NCBI GenBank assembly: GCA_021782055.1
Contig: JAJXVP010000206.1
Location: 1-5,200, forward strand
DNA from: a bacterium
GTDB taxonomy: Bacteria > Spirochaetota > Spirochaetia > JABEVK01
Reading direction: 5' to 3'
Length of the DNA stretch: 5,200 nucleotides
Numbering within the stretch: position 1 is the stretch's first letter; every line of letters starts with the position of its first letter. Positions 1 through 4,041 of the stretch are shown piece by piece. The notes beneath the pieces are model-generated. The model was not told the origin of the DNA. It ran no database searches and saw only the letters and a program-made list of their open reading frames with translations. Position numbers and translations under genes: made by a program.

Positions 1-342
1 GGGAAAATGCCCCAAATCGTGAAACAAAGCCGCACATAAAAAAGCTTGAACACCCTCCAAAGTCAGGTGTCCCGGATAGGCCGGGGAACGGACCAAGGTT
101 TGAATGATGCGCTTCGCCAGGTGAAACACTCCAAGGCTATGATTGGCGCGGGTATGCGTCGCTCCCGGATAGACCTGGACAGCCAAGCCCAGTTGCCTTA
201 AACGTCCCAAGCGTACAAAGGGGGAGAGGTGAAGTGTCCTTTCAAGGGCAGGAGTTAAATAAATATGTTTCCACAGGGGGTCCCGTACGGGACGAATAAA
301 ATCATTTTCAAGGTGATGAAGGATAGATTGAGTCTCGTTCAC
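1..342 (-). CDS. HD-superfamily phosphohydrolase (SAMHD1/dGTPase-like), N-terminal part, cut by the window edge
   Basis: Seen: an open minus-strand frame of 114 codons from a GTG at 342, still open at the left edge. An in-frame TAA at 354-352 leaves GTG as the only usual start codon before the homology begins. The order of motifs is that of the HD phosphohydrolases related to SAMHD1: F-x-RLGRLRQLG at about residues 42-52, YPGATHTRANHSLGV at 58-72, and AALFHDLGHFP at 104-114. By analogy with SAMHD1, H68, H108 and D109 are metal ligands; the last ligand, a later Asp, lies outside the window. The family hydrolyses phosphoesters such as dNTPs, but substrates of most bacterial members are unknown, so I claim only a soluble metal-dependent phosphohydrolase. 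The usual R-F-E-H-S is R-A-N-H-S here. It is divergent from the lipoprotein gene at 400. No Shine-Dalgarno precedes the GTG, and the candidate promoter would place the transcript start at or next to it, so translation may be leaderless. Confidence 0.85.
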   Translation of the reverse strand, partial: MNETQSILHHLENDFIRPVRDPLWKHIYLTPALERTLHLSPFVRLGRLRQLGLAVQVYPGATHTRANHSLGVFHLAKRIIQTLVRSPAYPGHLTLEGVQAFLCAALFHDLGHFP

Positions 343-348
343 ACAAAG

Positions 349-377
349 ATATTAGGAGCTTCTGGACGCACTGTCCA
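349..377 (-). promoter_or_regulatory. Candidate sigma70-type promoter for the HD phosphohydrolase gene
   Basis: On the minus strand TGGACA (377-372, five of six matches to TTGACA) is followed after 17 nt by TAATAT (354-349, four of six matches to TATAAT). Six bases then separate the -10 from the GTG start at 342, so the transcript would begin at or next to the start codon. The -35 lies in the right arm of the 361-379 inverted repeat, so a protein bound there would block it. This is a consensus match only and the -10 is mediocre. Confidence 0.4.
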
Positions 378-379
378 GA
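361..379. repeat. Perfect 7-bp inverted repeat, possible operator between divergent genes
   Basis: The arms TCTGGAC (361-367) and GTCCAGA (373-379) are exact inverted complements around a 5-nt centre, GCACT. The element sits in the 57-nt gap between the divergent starts at 342 and 400. The right arm carries the minus-strand -35 candidate, and the left arm offers TGGACG (363-368) as a weak plus-strand -35. A dimeric transcription factor site is the simplest reading; a small hairpin in a plus-strand leader is the alternative. No T-run follows it, so it is not a terminator. Confidence 0.45.
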
Positions 380-399
380 CATAAGCTAGGCTGATATCT

Positions 400-1065
400 G
401 TGAGAACTCTGGTCTTTTTTGCCTTACTGTTCAGTCTCTTGGTTGCGTGCATGCCTCAAAAGGCAAAAACTTCCCCCGGCGTGGGGAAAGCAACACCTGC
501 TGTATCTCCTTCTGGCAAAGTTCTACCACCTCCTACGAGCAAGCCGCCTCAACCGCAAGCTCCACCTGTGAAGTCCTCGGTTTCAGCTTTTGATAAACTT
601 CTCAGTGGAAAAGAATTTCTTTTAGAAGTGCGAAATCCCGACATCATTCCCCCAGAACAAGATGAAGTTCTGGGACCACTAGCAGATCTTTCAGACCCAG
701 CCGCTAGGACCGCCGAACATTTTCTAGCGGCTCTAGTTCAGGGAAAAGTCCTTCAAGAAAGTCTGGATCCTTCCTGGGCTTCTTACCTCACAACTGTGCT
801 CGAAGCTGAACTCAAGCAAGCCGGGAAGTTGACCAACTTTCGCTTAGGAGCTTGGGAGCCTTCGTTAGGTTCAGAAGAAAAGAGGGCTCCTTTTTGGCTT
901 GAGGGAAAAGGGCGGGCCTTTGGAACCATTTATGTCCTACATACTGAGCAAGGGTGGAAAGTATCAGATGTTCAGGGGGACTTACGAAAAGCCAGTGAGC
1001 CGTATAAAAAACCAGAGTTTAGTGCTACTCAGGGGCTCGAAAAGAACCCCTGGCGAATTTACTAG
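400..1065 (+). CDS. Predicted lipoprotein with proline-rich linker, function unknown
   Basis: Seen: 221 residues from a GTG start. The N-terminus is a short lipoprotein signal: R2, a hydrophobic stretch at 4-15, and a lipobox L14-V15-A16-C17, so the mature protein should start at C17 with a lipid anchor. Residues 18-60 are rich in Pro, Ser, Lys and Thr and look like a flexible tether. The remainder, about 63-221, appears to be one globular domain: a helical part (AARTAEHFLAALVQG near 100-115) followed by strand-like segments ending in GTIYVLHTEQGWKVSDVQGDL. That pattern is reminiscent of NTF2-like folds, which is a guess. I recognise no named family. The start is supported by the signal peptide, since the next Met follows the lipobox Cys. 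There is only a weak TAGG at 387-390 as ribosome-binding site. It is divergent from the HD hydrolase gene and ends 3 nt from the convergent HATPase gene. Confidence 0.8.
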   Translation: MRTLVFFALLFSLLVACMPQKAKTSPGVGKATPAVSPSGKVLPPPTSKPPQPQAPPVKSSVSAFDKLLSGKEFLLEVRNPDIIPPEQDEVLGPLADLSDPAARTAEHFLAALVQGKVLQESLDPSWASYLTTVLEAELKQAGKLTNFRLGAWEPSLGSEEKRAPFWLEGKGRAFGTIYVLHTEQGWKVSDVQGDLRKASEPYKKPEFSATQGLEKNPWRIY

Positions 1066-1068
1066 AGA

Positions 1069-1623
1069 TTATTTGCCGATTTCTACACTGACGCGGCGTT
1101 GTGGAAAGGTCTTACCGACAGCAACGGCATTGCGTTTGGCATTGTAGACTACGCCATCGTTCCAATATTCTACAGCAGCAAACATGGCATTACCCCCGTC
1201 ATGTTCATCACTTTTCTGAGTGCGGAACGAAACAAAGTTGCCTAATTCGTCAAAGTTTTGATCTTGAAAAAGTTGTAGGCGTTTGCGGTTGAAAGAATTC
1301 CATTCTTCAATCCCTTGAAAGCCTTCACCTTCGTCTTGAACAATCAAATGGGCATGAGTGGTCGAAAAGGAATACCAAATTCGAATCTTTTTATCGGGAT
1401 TATTTCGGTTACCGTGTTTAACGGCGTTTTTAATGATTTCACTAATCTGCTGCTCCAAAAGGTTAATTTCTTTGATTTCGGGAGGAGCCTTTTGGACAAT
1501 CAGTAGGGTGAAATAACGGATTTGACGGAAATCGGAGGGAAACTCCTTATTGAACATTCCCGTCTTATCAAACAAGGGATGATTTTCATTGACTAGAATT
1601 TCTTTCAGTTGTTCTTGGGACAT
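1069..1623 (-). CDS. HATPase_c anti-sigma factor / switch kinase, SpoIIAB/RsbW-like
   Basis: Role, from the family: a GHKL-fold serine kinase that phosphorylates its STAS partner and binds a target, classically a sigma factor. Seen: 184 residues. The N-box is EQQISEIIKNAVKHGN (57-72, with E62 and N66 at the ATP/Mg positions) and the G1 box is DEGEGF (97-102). The usual GxGL-type G2 lid is not obvious; near that place stands DGGNAMFAAVEYWNDG (142-157) followed by a conserved-looking VVYNAKRNAVAVGKTF. About 45 residues precede the ATPase core, giving a protein somewhat longer than the roughly 145-160 residues of SpoIIAB/RsbW. It is the last gene of the three-gene operon and follows the STAS gene by 12 nt. 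GAGGAGA at 1635-1629, five nt before the ATG, is a strong ribosome-binding site and fixes the start. Its target is unknown because no sigma-factor gene is in the window. Family assignment is firm; kinase activity is inferred. Confidence 0.88.
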   Translation of the reverse strand: MSQEQLKEILVNENHPLFDKTGMFNKEFPSDFRQIRYFTLLIVQKAPPEIKEINLLEQQISEIIKNAVKHGNRNNPDKKIRIWYSFSTTHAHLIVQDEGEGFQGIEEWNSFNRKRLQLFQDQNFDELGNFVSFRTQKSDEHDGGNAMFAAVEYWNDGVVYNAKRNAVAVGKTFPQRRVSVEIGK

Positions 1624-1628
1624 GGGTT

Positions 1629-1635
1629 TCTCCTC
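1629..1635 (-). promoter_or_regulatory. Ribosome-binding site of the HATPase gene
   Basis: GAGGAGA on the minus strand, five bases before the ATG at 1623, in the 12-nt gap after the STAS stop codon. It is the strongest Shine-Dalgarno in the operon and fixes the start. Confidence 0.75.
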
Positions 1636-1977
1636 TTATTCCGCCGCGATTTTTTGAATAGCTTCGTCGACTGTTCCCGCGATAGGGAAATAGCCCATGA
1701 GCTTGGTCAGTTCAATGACCTTTTTCACCGAGCCATGAATGTTGCAAATGACCAGTTTTAGATTCATTTTTTTGATGGTGGAACAAATGTAGATTAACGC
1801 CCCGATTCCTGAGGAATCGATATAGTCAACGTTTTCCATATTGATGACAAATTGCTCGACCTTCTTTTCAAGCATTTTCATCACCAATTCTTTCAACCTA
1901 TAGGAATTATAAAGATCCATTTCGCCGTTGACGTCGATGATGTAGGTTTCTGCACTCTTCCTGATCTTTAAATCCAT
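1636..1977 (-). CDS. STAS-domain anti-sigma factor antagonist, SpoIIAA/RsbV-like
   Basis: Seen: 113 residues, a normal length for a single STAS domain with nothing attached. The diagnostic phosphorylation loop is YIDSSGIGALIYI (52-64). The serine just before the glycine, S56, is the equivalent of SpoIIAA Ser58 by motif alignment, so the phospho-acceptor is intact. The start of the domain shows the usual IIDVNGEMDLYNS strand-turn-helix (13-25), and the end has the helix VDEAIQKIA (103-111). Role, from the family: the unphosphorylated form binds the HATPase partner and displaces its target; the kinase inactivates it by phosphorylation and the PP2C phosphatase restores it. It is the middle gene of the operon, 13 nt after the phosphatase stop and 12 nt before the kinase. 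AAGGGG at 1989-1984, six nt before the ATG, supports the start. STAS proteins can also serve non-sigma outputs, which cannot be excluded here. Confidence 0.93.
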   Translation of the reverse strand: MDLKIRKSAETYIIDVNGEMDLYNSYRLKELVMKMLEKKVEQFVINMENVDYIDSSGIGALIYICSTIKKMNLKLVICNIHGSVKKVIELTKLMGYFPIAGTVDEAIQKIAAE

Positions 1978-1983
1978 CGTCTA

Positions 1984-1989
1984 CCCCTT
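1984..1989 (-). promoter_or_regulatory. Ribosome-binding site of the STAS gene
   Basis: AAGGGG on the minus strand, six bases before the ATG at 1977 and directly after the phosphatase stop codon (1993-1991). The tight placement fits coupled translation of phosphatase and STAS protein. Confidence 0.6.
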
Positions 1990-1990
1990 T

Positions 1991-3964
1991 TTAGTGTTCC
2001 ACTCTCATCAAGACAAAGGTCTCGTCGTCATGCTGCTTGGCTTTACCCACAAAACTTTCCAAGTCCGCTATGATCAGCTTTTTCAGCTTTTCAGGCGATT
2101 CCTGGTGGTGTTGGCGAATAACGTCTTGCAACGATTCTAACGAATACTGCTGTCCTTTTTCATTCATGGCTTCAATGATGCCATCCGTGTAAAGGACAAT
2201 CAGATCTCCTTTTCTTAAGACCGTGTTAATTTGATTATAGCGGGTTTTCCGTTCCAATCCAATAGGAATTCCTTCAGTATCTAAAGTTTCAAAATCATCC
2301 TGTTCAGCCCGATAGATCAAAAGCGGGTGGTGAGCAGCGTTTGAATACTCTAACTGATGGGAAGTAAAGTCATAACTCAACATGGCTACGGTGGCAAAAC
2401 GGTCCAAACTGACTCGACCGGCAATGCCCCAGTTCACAATATCGAGAATCCGGCTGACCGTCATTTGAGGTTGACGAGCCACCAAATGAGTAATCGTTCG
2501 AATCATGACCATGACCAAACTGGCAGGGATACCCTTTCCTGCCACATCGCAAACCGTTAAAAGAATCTGACCTTTACGAATATTAATAATATCATAGTAG
2601 TCCCCAGATACCCCTTTAGCTGGTTGCGAGAAGGCTGCCAAAGAAATACTGGATACGCGAGGTAAGTGTGAGGGCAAAAGTTGGCCTTGAATTTCGGCGG
2701 CTATGCCTAAATCTCGTTCCATCTCTTGTTTTTCTAAGAGCTGAAGGTAAGTGTAGAGGCTATTGATCGTTAAAGACGTATAGTCTCCAAAAGTTTTGAT
2801 TTGACCCAAGATTTCTCTGGTAAAGAGGTGATTGCTCTTTCGTGAGGCAATGGCCAAAACACCAAAAACTTTTTTTCCTTGCATTAAGGGGGTTAAAATC
2901 AACGAGGCAATATAAATTTGGTCCATACGGGAGTTATGAACCATTCGGGGGTCCAACTTGGAATCCCGGACAAATATTGGTTTGCCTGTAGCGGCACACT
3001 CTCCGATAATGGTTTCACCCAGGGGAATGGGGGTCGATTTAAAGAAATTTTCCAGGTTATTGGCTTTTAACTTAACCTTAGATGGAACGTCATAAGGCGG
3101 GGGAAAATCTCCCTCAACAGCCTTCACTCTCAGAACATCATCAAATTCATCGACTAAAAAGATCGCGCCGCCATCCGCATTGGCCGTCTTCACAGCCGAG
3201 TGAACGACAAAATCTAGAACCCGGTCAATGTCGAGCTTTTCGGCAATAGCATTGCCAATTCGCGTCATGAACTCGTACTGAGAGTTCATGTTTTTTTCCA
3301 TTAAGTCCCGTTGATGAGACATACGGGCATAGGCTCGGCGGTGCCAAAAGGTCAGGGTCCATAAATAGACCAGACTGGTCAGGGGCATGAGAAGCATTTG
3401 AACCAGAGGTAATTGATAGCCTCCAAACGGCACCAGTAGGAGAATGATGGCGTGAATCCAAACGGTTAATTTGATCAGAGTTCCCCGTGCGTCGAGTATT
3501 ACTCCTGCTTTGGGGGTGTTGTACTGAGAAACTTCATAGTAATGATAAGCAACATAGCTCCAGTTGGTGACAATCAAAGCAGATTCCCAAAAATGGAAAT
3601 ACCAAGCTCCCTGCAAGGCGGCAAAAGTCACAGAGACGAGAAAACCTATGGCGTTAAGTAGAAGAATCCATACGGTATAATAATTTTTTTTCGTATAGCG
3701 GCTTAAAATTTTTAGAAAGAGACCCGCTGAAAGGGCTTGAACCCCTAAGGTGACAGGAAGTTGGTAAGCCGAAATTCCTGAAAGTCCCAAGACCGCGAAA
3801 AGAACACTGCCAAAGAACACAACAAGAATGAGCTGTTGCACCTCACTCTTAATGACAATCTTCTTACTAAGGGTTAAGTTTCGCAACGTGAGGTAGAGCG
3901 CTAGGAGTGCAAGGACTTGGGCCCATAGCGGATTGAATATAAGGTTTTGCATGATGTCTGCCAT
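1991..3964 (-). CDS. Membrane 7TM-GAF-PP2C serine phosphatase, SpoIIE/RsbU-like; start moved to ATG 3964
   Basis: Role, from the family: Mn/Mg-dependent phosphatase that dephosphorylates the STAS protein encoded next to it, gated by a sensor region. Numbering is from the longest frame (TTG 4009, 672 codons). Seen: about seven hydrophobic segments between 28 and 222 (near 28-45, 60-79, 84-102, 111-132, 138-158, 180-198, 200-221), a polar helical stretch from 223, a GAF domain about 248-423, a connecting helix with AAEIQGQLLP, and the PP2C domain to 672. PP2C motifs are complete: GVSGDYYD (466-473), CDVAGKG (487-493), RFATVAML (537-544), TDG (608-610) and HDDE (660-663). D470, D488, D609 and D661 match the metal-ligand spacing of SpoIIE. 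Start: a promoter at 4009-3981 lies inside the longest frame, so translation probably begins at ATG 3964 (residue 16), giving 657 residues and losing no membrane segment. ATG 3952 is also possible. None of the three has a clear Shine-Dalgarno. It is the first gene of the operon. Confidence 0.92.
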   Translation of the reverse strand: MADIMQNLIFNPLWAQVLALLALYLTLRNLTLSKKIVIKSEVQQLILVVFFGSVLFAVLGLSGISAYQLPVTLGVQALSAGLFLKILSRYTKKNYYTVWILLLNAIGFLVSVTFAALQGAWYFHFWESALIVTNWSYVAYHYYEVSQYNTPKAGVILDARGTLIKLTVWIHAIILLLVPFGGYQLPLVQMLLMPLTSLVYLWTLTFWHRRAYARMSHQRDLMEKNMNSQYEFMTRIGNAIAEKLDIDRVLDFVVHSAVKTANADGGAIFLVDEFDDVLRVKAVEGDFPPPYDVPSKVKLKANNLENFFKSTPIPLGETIIGECAATGKPIFVRDSKLDPRMVHNSRMDQIYIASLILTPLMQGKKVFGVLAIASRKSNHLFTREILGQIKTFGDYTSLTINSLYTYLQLLEKQEMERDLGIAAEIQGQLLPSHLPRVSSISLAAFSQPAKGVSGDYYDIINIRKGQILLTVCDVAGKGIPASLVMVMIRTITHLVARQPQMTVSRILDIVNWGIAGRVSLDRFATVAMLSYDFTSHQLEYSNAAHHPLLIYRAEQDDFETLDTEGIPIGLERKTRYNQINTVLRKGDLIVLYTDGIIEAMNEKGQQYSLESLQDVIRQHHQESPEKLKKLIIADLESFVGKAKQHDDETFVLMRVEH

Positions 3965-3980
3965 AGGCTTACTAAACCAA

Positions 3981-4009
3981 ATTCTAACCTTGCCTGTGAA
4001 ATCCGTCAA
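3981..4009 (-). promoter_or_regulatory. Strong sigma70-type promoter of the phosphatase-STAS-HATPase operon
   Basis: On the minus strand TTGACG (4009-4004, five of six consensus bases) and TAGAAT (3986-3981, five of six) are separated by exactly 17 nt. An A at 3973, seven bases beyond the -10, is a natural transcription start and leaves a 9-nt leader before ATG 3964. The TTG of the -35 is itself the first codon of the longest possible phosphatase frame, so that frame would start upstream of its own transcript. No other promoter match of this quality is seen in the window. Confidence 0.6.
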
Positions 4010-4041
4010 GCATAGCTTTTTTTATCCCGAAAATCTTACAT

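Noticed and set aside
1028..1054. Stem CAGGGG (1030-1035) / CCCCTG (1047-1052) near the convergent gene ends, as a bidirectional terminator
   Set aside because: Only six pairs with an 11-nt loop, inside the lipoprotein coding sequence, and no T-run directly after it on either strand.
899..1506. Short plus-strand frames overlapping the lipoprotein end and the HATPase gene
   Set aside because: Their translations have no family resemblance and they are shadows of two well-supported genes.
2357..3461. Short frames on both strands within the phosphatase gene
   Set aside because: They overlap the PP2C and transmembrane coding regions, which have intact motifs in the real frame; the alternative translations are not protein-like.
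3984..4013. Nine-residue minus-strand frame from ATG 4013 to TAG 3984 as an upstream leader peptide
   Set aside because: It lies upstream of the predicted transcript start near 3973, has no ribosome-binding site, and its stop is simply part of the -10 TAGAAT.
3990..4018. TTGCCT (3990-3995) and TAGCTT (4013-4018), 17 nt apart, as the plus-strand promoter of the 4042 gene
   Set aside because: Only four and three consensus matches respectively; too weak to list, although the location is right.
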